The position numbers and the translations under genes are program-made. From JABFRJ01 sp031409695 (lineage in GTDB: Bacteria; Pseudomonadota; Alphaproteobacteria; Rhizobiales; Hyphomicrobiaceae): a stretch of 5,027 nucleotides of DNA. Positions 1-5,027 of this stretch are shown here, one piece after another. The notes under the pieces were generated by a model. The model saw only the letters and a program-made list of their open reading frames with translations. It searched no databases and was not told where the DNA came from. Position 1 is the stretch's first letter. Every line of letters begins with the position of its first letter. The stretch lies in NCBI GenBank assembly GCA_031409695.1, contig JANNXS010000362.1:1-5027 (forward strand), read 5' to 3'.

Positions 1-1131
1 ATGGTGACGGCGCTCGATCAAGCGAGTGACCGGGTCCAGGGCCTGGAGGCTGGGGCTGACGATTTTCTTTCAAAGCCAGTCGATGATGTTGCGCTGGTGA
101 CACGCGTGAAAAACCTGGCTCGTCTGAAGGTGCTTGCCGACGAAATGCTGATGCGCGCAAAAACGTCGCAACAGATGACGATGGACGATGCCACCCATGT
201 GAATTGGGTCGAGGCCGGCAACAACGGTTCTGTCCTCGTCGTGGATGATGTGCTGCGTTCGTCCAATCGCTTGCTCGACGCGCTGAACAAACTTCACACC
301 GTGAACATTGAGACGGATGGGCAAGCCGCCTTGGCGCGGCTGGGCAAAGGCGGTTTTGACTGTGTAATCGTAAGCCTTTCCATGGAGAAAACCGACGGGC
401 TGCGTTTGTGCTCGCAGATGCGCTCGCTGGATGCGACGCGACATTTGCCGATCATTATCGTTGTCGAGCCGGGTGAAGATGCTCGCCTGCTGCGCGCCTT
501 GGATATGGGTGTAAATGACTATTTGACGCGTCCGCTCGATCGTCATGAAGTTGTTGCTCGGGTGCGCACGCAGGTGGCCCGCAAGCGCCACACCGACGTG
601 CTCCGCAACAGCATTGAACAGAGCGTCGAAATGGCGATCACGGACGGCCTGACCGGGCTCCACAATCGCCGCTACATGGAAACCCACCTGCGCCAGCTCG
701 TACAAAAAGCCCGGGACGGTGGGCGTCCTTTGTCCATTCTTGTTGCCGACATCGATTTCTTCAAGCGAGTTAACGACACCTACGGCCACGATGCGGGCGA
801 TACCGTCCTGCGAGAGTTTGCCGCTCGCTTCCGCCGCAACACCCGCGGCATTGATCTCGCCTGCCGGATGGGTGGCGAAGAGTTCGTGATCATCATGCCA
901 GAGACGGACATCGGCCGGGCTTTCCAGGTCGGAGAGCGCCTGCGTGCCTGCGTCGCTGCGGAACCCTTTCACGTGAACGCGGAAACGCGCTTGCGCGTCA
1001 CAGCCAGTGTCGGCATCGCAACGCTCGAGCGTCGCGAAGATACGCCCGAAATGCTGTTTCGCCGCGCAGACCAGGCGCTCTATTCGGCCAAGCGCGACGG
1101 GCGCAACCGCGTCGTTGCGGACGCAGCCTGA
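1..1131 (+). CDS. pleD: PleD-like response regulator / diguanylate cyclase, 5'-truncated by the window edge
   Basis: This protein makes c-di-GMP from two GTP, probably after phosphorylation of its first receiver domain, and would act in cell-cycle or surface/motility control. The visible 376 residues begin inside receiver 1: T3 of the conserved MVTAL strand and the KP lysine (K25) are present, while the phosphoacceptor Asp lies upstream. The ATG at base 1 is therefore an internal Met, with roughly 80 residues missing by comparison with Caulobacter PleD. Receiver 2 covers about 77-195. It is degenerate at its phosphorylation site (Ser125 where Asp is expected, Arg177 for the Lys), as in PleD, where it serves as a dimerisation adaptor. 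The GGDEF domain covers about 210-374, with the DIDFFK metal site (D250), N258, D267 and GGEEF at 291-295. The inhibitory RxxD I-site is intact (R282, D285). The order REC-REC-GGDEF and the LTGLHNRRY motif support a PleD ortholog. In Caulobacter the gene follows divK; that side is not visible here. Confidence 0.93.
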   Translation: MVTALDQASDRVQGLEAGADDFLSKPVDDVALVTRVKNLARLKVLADEMLMRAKTSQQMTMDDATHVNWVEAGNNGSVLVVDDVLRSSNRLLDALNKLHTVNIETDGQAALARLGKGGFDCVIVSLSMEKTDGLRLCSQMRSLDATRHLPIIIVVEPGEDARLLRALDMGVNDYLTRPLDRHEVVARVRTQVARKRHTDVLRNSIEQSVEMAITDGLTGLHNRRYMETHLRQLVQKARDGGRPLSILVADIDFFKRVNDTYGHDAGDTVLREFAARFRRNTRGIDLACRMGGEEFVIIMPETDIGRAFQVGERLRACVAAEPFHVNAETRLRVTASVGIATLERREDTPEMLFRRADQALYSAKRDGRNRVVADAA

Positions 1132-1172
1132 GCAAACTTGCGCTGGGTCGTTTTCCGCTCTAGCCGTTGCTC

Positions 1173-1202
1173 CCCGCTGCTCGACTTGGAGCGGCGGGTT
1201 TT
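1173..1202 (+). terminator. Rho-independent terminator after pleD
   Basis: A 10-bp stem pairs CCCGCTGCTC (1173-1182) with GAGCGGCGGG (1189-1198), with one G-T wobble and a 6-nt loop. TTTT follows at 1199-1202. It lies 41 bases after the pleD stop, so it probably ends that transcript and separates pleD from the thioesterase gene. Confidence 0.75.
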
Positions 1203-1235
1203 CACACTGGCAAATAGGCACACTGGCAAATAGGC
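1203..1235. repeat. Perfect 16-bp tandem duplication between terminator and thioesterase start
   Basis: The unit CACACTGGCAAATAGG occurs at 1203-1218 and again, without change or spacer, at 1219-1234. The period continues one base to 1235. The second copy runs directly into the ribosome binding site of the downstream gene (AGGCGG, 1232-1237). The array fills nearly the whole space between the terminator and that site, where the downstream gene's promoter would have to lie if it has its own. No clear -35/-10 pair is visible. Confidence 0.9.
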
Positions 1236-1245
1236 GGTTTAACGG

Positions 1246-1692
1246 ATGCAGGCGTCGCTTTTTACCCCATCAAACCCAGCCTTTGAAGATCTTGTACACG
1301 GCCTGTTCGACGACCAAGGTTTGATGACGATGTACGGTGCGACGCTCACCAGTGTTATGCTTGGCCGAGTGGTTATCGATTTAACCCCAAATCCGACGCT
1401 GGCCCAACACCAAGGTCGTATTCACGGCGGTGTCGTTGGCGCAATTGCCGACAGCGCTGGCGGCTTTGCCTCTTTGACCCTCATGCCAGCCGGTTCGGAT
1501 GTTGTTACCGTCGAATACAAGATCAATTTTATGCGTGCTGCTGTTGGTCACTTGCGCGCGATCGGCGAAGTTATCCGCCCCGGCAAAACCATCACTGTTG
1601 CGCGGATGATTTGTGAGTGCGGAACCCCCGGTGCTCTTGAGGCCTGTGCAGTCGTCCAAGCCACATTCATGCGCCTTGGGGCAACCCGTTGA
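1246..1692 (+). CDS. PaaI-family hotdog-fold acyl-CoA thioesterase
   Basis: This 148-residue protein is predicted to hydrolyse acyl- or aryl-CoA thioesters in the cytoplasm, usually as a dimer or tetramer of hotdog folds. The family signature is clear: H60-G61-G62 followed by the helix carrying D69 (HGGVVGAIADSAGG), the expected catalytic Asp. The strand VEYKINFMRAA (89-99) and the GEVIRPGKTI segment (107-116) also fit. Length matches the PaaI/YigI/4HBT group. The ATG at 1246 is preceded by AGGCGG (1232-1237) at an 8-base spacing; Met27 and Met29 would cut away part of the first helix. No phenylacetate or fatty-acid genes adjoin it, so the substrate cannot be assigned, and I give no symbol. 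It is downstream of pleD beyond a terminator, so co-transcription is doubtful. It is convergent with the M23 gene. Confidence 0.88.
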   Translation: MQASLFTPSNPAFEDLVHGLFDDQGLMTMYGATLTSVMLGRVVIDLTPNPTLAQHQGRIHGGVVGAIADSAGGFASLTLMPAGSDVVTVEYKINFMRAAVGHLRAIGEVIRPGKTITVARMICECGTPGALEACAVVQATFMRLGATR

Positions 1693-1778
1693 CCTCTAAC
1701 CGATGGTCCACTTGTGTGGCCTGAGGTATGCGCTCTTTACCCGCGGCCGTCCTACCAACCCGGCGACCGCTCTCATGT

Positions 1779-3845
1779 TCACTGTCGCAAGGCCGCCTGT
1801 TGGTCGACAATACGGGATGACACTGGGTTGCGCCGGAGAAGATCATCGACGCGTGACTTCTCTTTGAGGAAATCGCGCAACTGGTTGGCCGTTAGTTTGC
1901 GCTCTCGCGGTACCTGGATCGACATCGGATCAACGGGCTGTCCATTCACATGCACTTCGTAGTGCAGATGGGGACCTGCTGAAAGGCCGGTCGTGCCAAT
2001 AAAGCCAATAATTTGGCCTTGGGTGACGCGGACGCCTTCACTGATTCCCGGTGAGAACCTGGACAGGTGCGCGTAAGCCGTCTTGTAGCCGTTGGCATGA
2101 CGAATGCGGACATAGTTGCCATACTCGCCACGCCGTGCCGCTTCCTCAATGGTGCCGACGCCTGCAGCCATGATTGGCGTTCCCGACGGCCCCGCCCAGT
2201 CGAGCCCGTTGTGTGGTCGCAAATAGTTCAACAGCGGGTGACGGCGCATGCCGAAACCTGATGCCATACGGAGTCCAACACCGCGCACCGGCTGGCGCAT
2301 CAGGAATTTGCGGCTCGTGTTGCCGCTTTCATCGTAATAGTCGGCAACCCCGTCGGTGGTCTTGAACCGATAAAAGCGCTGCGTTTCGCCGCCTGTCGAT
2401 ATCGACGTCATAAGGAGGTCGCCGAGTGTAGCGTCGAGCCCCTTTTCGTCATCGCGGGTGTCAAAGAACCATTCGATCTGGTCGCTGCCGCGAACCCGAC
2501 GGCGGAAATCAGTATCGTAGGCATGAATGCGCAGGATTTGCAGGATTAGATCGGCCGGCAATCCATGGGACAGAGCTGAATTGTAGAAGCTTGTGTAAAG
2601 GCTTGCGTTTGCCGCCTGTTCGCCAGGATCGATGGCCGTTCGCACCATGCGCTCGTCCATTTGCGTGGGGCTCGCCACGAATTCGCCAGCCGAGTTGCGC
2701 GCGACGGTTACCTTATGGTCGTGCTCGTCACCGGCAAAGACGCTGAAGCGAGCCGGGTCCAGAGCATTTGGCCGGGTGATCGATGGGACCAAGGTAACGT
2801 GGACCTCAAAGCCCGGCACAAGATCAGTGTCGGCAAGGATTGGTTTCGACGCTGCCACCATCGCGCGGATATTCGTCGGGTCACCACCCAGGCTCTGGAG
2901 AACGCGCGTTAACGTCAGGCCGCGAGTGACTTTGACCACCTTCACTTGACGCGCTTCCATATCATCGACGCCATCATCGCTTTCGACGACGTTCTTGGCG
3001 AGGGCAACAGTATTTGGCGGCATCTGTTCTTGCGCGGTCCGTTGGGAACGCTTCGCCAGCAGTGCCTCGCCTGAAAGTCTTGGGGCTTCTGGGGCTATCG
3101 CGCCACGGATGGCGGCGGCTCCAGTCGGTGCCTCTTCCTGGCCAGCGATTGCGCGCAATACAATGTCGGCGACATCTTGCGCATCTAGCTGTTGGCCGTC
3201 GTCGGTCGGCAGTAATCCGCCGGGCAGTTCAACCACACGCGTCGAAATCTCCTGACTGTCATCCGTTGCGGCGGCCGATGCATCGTTGGGCCCCTGGCTT
3301 GCATACAATCGGTATGGGTTGAAGACCGGGATTTTTTCGGCCTCGGCAGCGGACACTGGCGCAAGGCGCGCCACAAGTCGAACGAAGGATTGCTTAACAA
3401 TGGCGTCGCGTGGCCCGCGCCGCACTTTCATTGTGTCGTGGATTAGAAAGCGTGCAGACAAGGTGGCAGTCATTGCTTGCAATCTATCGGATTTGGGGAT
3501 CGCCCAGCGGAGACCCGTCTCGGTCGGTTGCCCACGCAGTGTGGTGCTGGTCCGATCAATGAGTGCCCGAGTGGTGATGCGCCGAACGACATCGTAGGGG
3601 TCGTCGGGCTCAGCGGAGCCCAAAACAACGGCAACAACTGAAACAGCGCCGACACCAGCGGCCAGAGAGGTTGTGAGAAGCCATTTGAAGCTGCGGCCTG
3701 GGCGTCGAGTTCCGTCACCATAAATGTCAAACGCGCGCGTTGCCGACGCCTGGATCGGCCGCAGCCGAGCGCCTAGCCCATGCGCAAGAGGCCTCGCCAA
3801 TGGAGCATGTCGACGTAGATCCACCTGTGCGCTCCCAGATAACAT
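1779..3845 (-). CDS. Membrane-anchored M23 family peptidoglycan metallopeptidase with OapA/LysM-like domain
   Basis: This is a probable periplasmic zinc endopeptidase that cuts peptidoglycan cross-links or stem peptides. The 688 residues run: basic N-terminus; one membrane segment (about 55-76) as uncleaved anchor; the IPVFNPYRLYA motif (172-182), which I recall from alphaproteobacterial relatives; an Ala/Asp/Glu-rich linker (about 183-295); an OapA/LysM-like segment (about 301-355); an MepM/Csd3-like region (about 415-515); and the M23 catalytic domain (about 525-640). The metal ligands H545, D549 and H628 and the catalytic histidines H593 and H626 are all present, so it should be active. 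The H545-H628 spacing of 83 equals that of LytM. The C-terminal tail (about 640-688) is charged. The ATG at 3845 has no clear ribosome site. GTG at 3824 (codon 8) has GGGAG seven bases upstream and may be the true start. The gene is divergent from the rRNA operon and convergent with the thioesterase. The exact bond cut is unknown. Confidence 0.92.
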   Translation of the reverse strand: MLSGSAQVDLRRHAPLARPLAHGLGARLRPIQASATRAFDIYGDGTRRPGRSFKWLLTTSLAAGVGAVSVVAVVLGSAEPDDPYDVVRRITTRALIDRTSTTLRGQPTETGLRWAIPKSDRLQAMTATLSARFLIHDTMKVRRGPRDAIVKQSFVRLVARLAPVSAAEAEKIPVFNPYRLYASQGPNDASAAATDDSQEISTRVVELPGGLLPTDDGQQLDAQDVADIVLRAIAGQEEAPTGAAAIRGAIAPEAPRLSGEALLAKRSQRTAQEQMPPNTVALAKNVVESDDGVDDMEARQVKVVKVTRGLTLTRVLQSLGGDPTNIRAMVAASKPILADTDLVPGFEVHVTLVPSITRPNALDPARFSVFAGDEHDHKVTVARNSAGEFVASPTQMDERMVRTAIDPGEQAANASLYTSFYNSALSHGLPADLILQILRIHAYDTDFRRRVRGSDQIEWFFDTRDDEKGLDATLGDLLMTSISTGGETQRFYRFKTTDGVADYYDESGNTSRKFLMRQPVRGVGLRMASGFGMRRHPLLNYLRPHNGLDWAGPSGTPIMAAGVGTIEEAARRGEYGNYVRIRHANGYKTAYAHLSRFSPGISEGVRVTQGQIIGFIGTTGLSAGPHLHYEVHVNGQPVDPMSIQVPRERKLTANQLRDFLKEKSRVDDLLRRNPVSSRIVDQQAALRQ

Positions 3846-3940
3846 CGAGCGATTGCGATGAAAGACGCTACGCCCAAGGCGCTTTCATGACCACGTAGGA
3901 TTTCACCTCGTCCACCGAGAAGACCAAAGAGGGCCTCGGC

Positions 3941-4043
3941 TAGAGCAGTTTCCGACGAAGTGGACGCCGGTTCGTCGTAGAAAACGCGTCAAAACACGGT
4001 CTTCTAGTGCGCATTCCAATTCCACGAGATCGGAATGCGCACT
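3941..4043. repeat. Mosaic palindromic intergenic repeat (two hairpins)
   Basis: Two palindromic units lie side by side. Unit one (3941-3996) starts TAGAGC and folds through a perfect 7-bp stem, CGACGAA (3953-3959) with TTCGTCG (3971-3977). It extends outward imperfectly through TTTC/GAAA and GC/GC, and its loop carries GTGGACGCCGG. Unit two has a perfect 12-bp inverted repeat, AGTGCGCATTCC (4006-4017) with GGAATGCGCACT (4032-4043), around a 14-base spacer. The TAGAGC start and AAGTGG...CCGGTT loop recall dispersed palindromic repeats and RIME-type mosaic elements of Hyphomicrobiales genomes. That family link is from memory; the hairpins are read directly. Neither is followed by a T-run, so a simple terminator is unlikely. 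Confidence 0.65.
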
Positions 4044-4158
4044 TGCTAATTGTGGCAGGTCGACAATTCGCGGTGTCGCTTCATGCTGCAGCGCACAAAA
4101 AAGCCAACCAAAAAAACAAATCAACCCAACGATTTAGTGACAGCAGCCCCGAATCGAT

Positions 4159-4178
4159 CCAGATTTTACCAGATTTAT
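4159..4178 (+). promoter_or_regulatory. AT-rich 10-bp tandem repeat upstream of rRNA promoter (UP-element-like)
   Basis: CCAGATTTTA (4159-4168) is followed at once by CCAGATTTAT (4169-4178); the first eight bases are identical. The 10-bp period puts both copies on the same face of the helix. The pair spans roughly -67 to -48 relative to the expected rRNA start, where an UP element or a bound activator would contact RNA polymerase. Its role is inferred from position only. Confidence 0.45.
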
Positions 4179-4190
4179 GACGATCGGCTG

Positions 4191-4219
4191 TTGACGCGGC
4201 CGACGGGTTGGTGTTTATG
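4191..4219 (+). promoter_or_regulatory. Probable rRNA operon promoter
   Basis: TTGACG (4191-4196) forms a strong -35 box. A 17-base spacer leads to TTTATG (4214-4219) as the -10 box. The GC-rich discriminator GGGGAC follows, and the start is expected near 4225-4228. The -10 box lacks the final T, which is reported to be common at alphaproteobacterial promoters that rely on CarD. A GC-rich discriminator fits growth-rate and stringent control of rRNA. The promoter lies about 400 bases before the 16S gene, a usual leader length. The -10 box matches the consensus at only three positions, so its exact register is uncertain. Confidence 0.55.
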
Positions 4220-4284
4220 GGGACATCACTGACGCGGTGGAGACACCGGCGGGCAGGGAATTTGGAAGACACTGAACTGACAGA

Positions 4285-4309
4285 GCCTCATCGGTCAGCC
4301 GATGATGGC
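4285..4309 (+). other. Leader hairpin
   Basis: GCCTCATCGG (4285-4294) pairs with CCGATGA (4299-4305) and GGC (4307-4309) around a TCAG loop, with T4306 bulged. This gives ten base pairs. There is no T-run after it, so it reads as a folded leader element and not as a terminator. Confidence 0.5.
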
Positions 4310-4333
4310 CAAAAACCGGTTCAGAATGATATG

Positions 4334-4347
4334 CGTCCTGAGGGACG
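4334..4347 (+). promoter_or_regulatory. boxB-like hairpin of rRNA antitermination site
   Basis: CGTCC (4334-4338) and GGACG (4343-4347) form a perfect 5-bp stem with a TGAG loop. It ends 16 bases before boxA. The order boxB then boxA is that of rRNA leaders such as E. coli rrn, which supports the assignment. The stem is short, so this rests mainly on position. Confidence 0.45.
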
Positions 4348-4363
4348 TTGGTCAAGTCAACCG

Positions 4364-4375
4364 TGCTCTTTGACA
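4364..4375 (+). promoter_or_regulatory. boxA antitermination element
   Basis: TGCTCTTTGACA matches the rRNA boxA core TGCTCTTTAACA at 11 of 12 positions. In RNA form boxA binds NusB/NusE and loads the rRNA antitermination complex, protecting the long untranslated transcript from Rho. The purine-rich GAAGGAAGAGAAACGC after it (4384-4399) resembles sequence that follows boxA in other alphaproteobacterial rRNA leaders. Confidence 0.8.
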
Positions 4376-4494
4376 ATTGAATTCGAAGGAAGAGAAACGC
4401 AGACGGCGGAGTTCTGGCGGACTGAAGCGTTCTTGCTCGTCTTTGAGCAGGTGACGTGGATGTCAATCAAACTACGACTTATCTGTCGTTTCAA

Positions 4495-4540
4495 CCAAAC
4501 ACCACTTCGTGTGGTCACATCAGCCGCAACGCTGGTTTGG
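4495..4540 (+). other. Potential three-way junction in rRNA leader
   Basis: CCAAAC (4495-4500) pairs with GTTTGG (4535-4540). Inside lie two hairpins, ACCAC/GTGGT (4501-4505 with 4511-4515) and CAGC/GCTG (4521-4524 with 4531-4534). Each abuts the closing stem without a gap, leaving only CACAT (4516-4520) unpaired between them. The fold is read directly; its role is unknown. Confidence 0.5.
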
Positions 4541-4578
4541 CTAAACGTTAGTGTGTGATGGATCCCGTAAACGCAGAA

Positions 4579-4601
4579 CATGGACCCAGGTTCGGTCCGT
4601 G
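4579..4601 (+). other. Leader hairpin ahead of the 16S start
   Basis: CATGGACC (4579-4586) pairs with GGTCCGTG (4594-4601), eight pairs with one T-G wobble, around a 7-base loop. It stands 20 bases before the expected 16S 5' end and may be part of the pre-16S processing signal. Confidence 0.45.
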
Positions 4602-4621
4602 AATAGTCTTGATCAACTTTC

Positions 4622-5027
4622 AAACTTGAGAGTTTGATCCTGGCTCAGAACGAACGCTGGCGGCAGGCCTAACACATGCAAGTCGAACGCCCAGCAATGG
4701 GAGTGGCAGACGGGTGAGTAACGCGTGGGAACCTTCCCAAAGGTGCGGAATAGCTCAGGGAAACTTGGGGTAATACCGCATAATGCCGAAAGGCCAAAGA
4801 TTTATCGCCTTTGGATGGGCCCGCGTAGGATTAGCTTGTTGGTGAGGTAACGGCTCACCAAGGCGACGATCCTTAGCTGGTTTGAGAGAATGACCAGCCA
4901 CATTGGGACTGAGACACGGCCCAAACTCCTACGGGAGGCAGCAGTGGGGAATCTTGGACAATGGGCGCAAGCCTGATCCAGCCATGCCGCGTGAGTGACG
5001 AAGGCCTTAGGGTTGTAAAGCTCTTTT
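4622..5027 (+). rRNA. rrs: 16S ribosomal RNA, 5' part (runs off the right edge)
   Basis: About the first 406 bases of the small-subunit rRNA are present. AGAGTTTGATCCTGGCTCAG (4629-4648) is the universal 5' segment and sets the mature end near 4622 by alignment to E. coli numbering. ACTCCTACGGGAGGCAGCAG (4925-4944) is the universal site near E. coli 338-357. The window stops near E. coli position 428. The short V1 helix, the AACGCTGGCGGCAGGCCTAA segment (4654-4673) and GGAATCTTGGACAATGGGCG (4948-4967) are alphaproteobacterial. The sequence looks intact, with no insertion. An rRNA operon (tRNA-Ile, tRNA-Ala, 23S, 5S) would be expected to follow. Confidence 0.98.

Larger units (their letters stand above)
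3846..4190. other. Non-coding region between M23 gene and rRNA promoter
   Basis: No convincing gene is seen in these 345 bases. They must hold the M23 promoter on the minus strand, which I cannot pinpoint. They also carry a two-hairpin repeat element (3941-4043), a 6-bp dyad AATTGT/ACAATT (4048-4053 and 4063-4068), two A-tracts (4097-4102 and 4110-4116) and a 10-bp tandem repeat next to the rRNA promoter. Confidence 0.7.
4226..4621 (+). other. 16S rRNA leader (external transcribed spacer)
   Basis: This is the presumed transcribed, non-coding leader of the rRNA operon. It holds, in order: a 5-bp hairpin with a GAGA tetraloop (4235-4248); a 10-bp hairpin with one bulged T (4285-4309); a boxB-like hairpin (4334-4347); boxA (4364-4375); a 5-bp hairpin (4474-4489); a potential three-way junction (4495-4540); an 8-bp hairpin (4579-4601); and a hairpin that crosses the mature 16S 5' end (4611-4639). 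Short open frames across it show no protein-like features. The RNase III processing stem would pair parts of this leader with sequence after the 16S gene, outside the window. Confidence 0.7.

Noticed and set aside
70..1221. Long minus-strand open frame (383 codons) opposite pleD
   Set aside because: It is antisense to a fully supported PleD reading frame, runs through the terminator, and shows no recognisable domain. It is a by-product of GC-rich codon use.
1693..1778. Terminators between the convergent thioesterase and M23 genes
   Set aside because: Two weak hairpins (1705-1721 with a bulge, 1743-1770 with an internal loop) lack a T-run on either strand, so intrinsic termination is not supported.
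3773..3988. Stop-free minus-strand frame of 71 codons overlapping the M23 start
   Set aside because: It has no ATG or GTG start with a ribosome site near its beginning, overlaps the M23 coding sequence in another frame, and its upstream part is the palindromic repeat. It might be a gene remnant but cannot be supported.
4370..4398. TTGACA as a second -35 box
   Set aside because: It is part of boxA (TGCTCTTTGACA), and no -10-like hexamer occurs 16-18 bases downstream.
4551..4557. boxC-like GTGTGTG
   Set aside because: The similarity to E. coli boxC is only a short GT run, far from boxA, and is not informative.
4208..4558. 116-codon plus-strand frame in the rRNA leader
   Set aside because: It spans boxB, boxA and several RNA hairpins, has no ribosome site and no protein-like features. 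It is leader RNA.
1..5027. A new defence system, mobile element, CRISPR array or gene cluster
   Set aside because: No transposase, integrase, direct-repeat array, toxin-antitoxin or defence gene is seen. All three protein genes belong to common families.

Overview
The window is ordinary alphaproteobacterial chromosome with moderately high G+C, ending inside a ribosomal RNA operon. The lineage is read from the partial 16S rRNA gene, whose start and V1-V2 architecture are alphaproteobacterial, and from a PleD-type diguanylate cyclase. A mosaic palindromic intergenic repeat of the style common in Hyphomicrobiales hints at that side of the class. I cannot name a genus.

Layout. Bases 1-1131 (+) are the C-terminal 376 residues of a PleD-like response regulator/diguanylate cyclase whose N-terminus lies outside the window. 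It is closed by a good intrinsic terminator (1173-1202). A perfect 16-bp tandem duplication follows, then a small PaaI-type hotdog thioesterase (1246-1692, +). Convergent with it is a long membrane-anchored M23 peptidoglycan peptidase (3845-1779, -). Bases 3846-4190 hold no convincing gene but do hold a two-hairpin repeat element (3941-4043), a small dyad, A-tracts and a 10-bp tandem repeat next to a probable rRNA promoter (4191-4219). The transcribed leader (about 4226-4621) contains several hairpins, a boxB/boxA antitermination pair and a compact potential three-way junction. The 16S gene starts near 4622 and runs off the right edge.

The genes do not form one pathway. PleD acts in c-di-GMP signalling, the thioesterase in acyl-CoA hydrolysis and the M23 protein in cell-wall remodelling. 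The M23 gene and the rRNA operon are divergent and share the 3846-4190 region. I see no defence island, mobile gene, CRISPR array or new multi-gene system. The observations most worth following are the structures around the rRNA promoter and leader, the repeat element and the tandem duplication.
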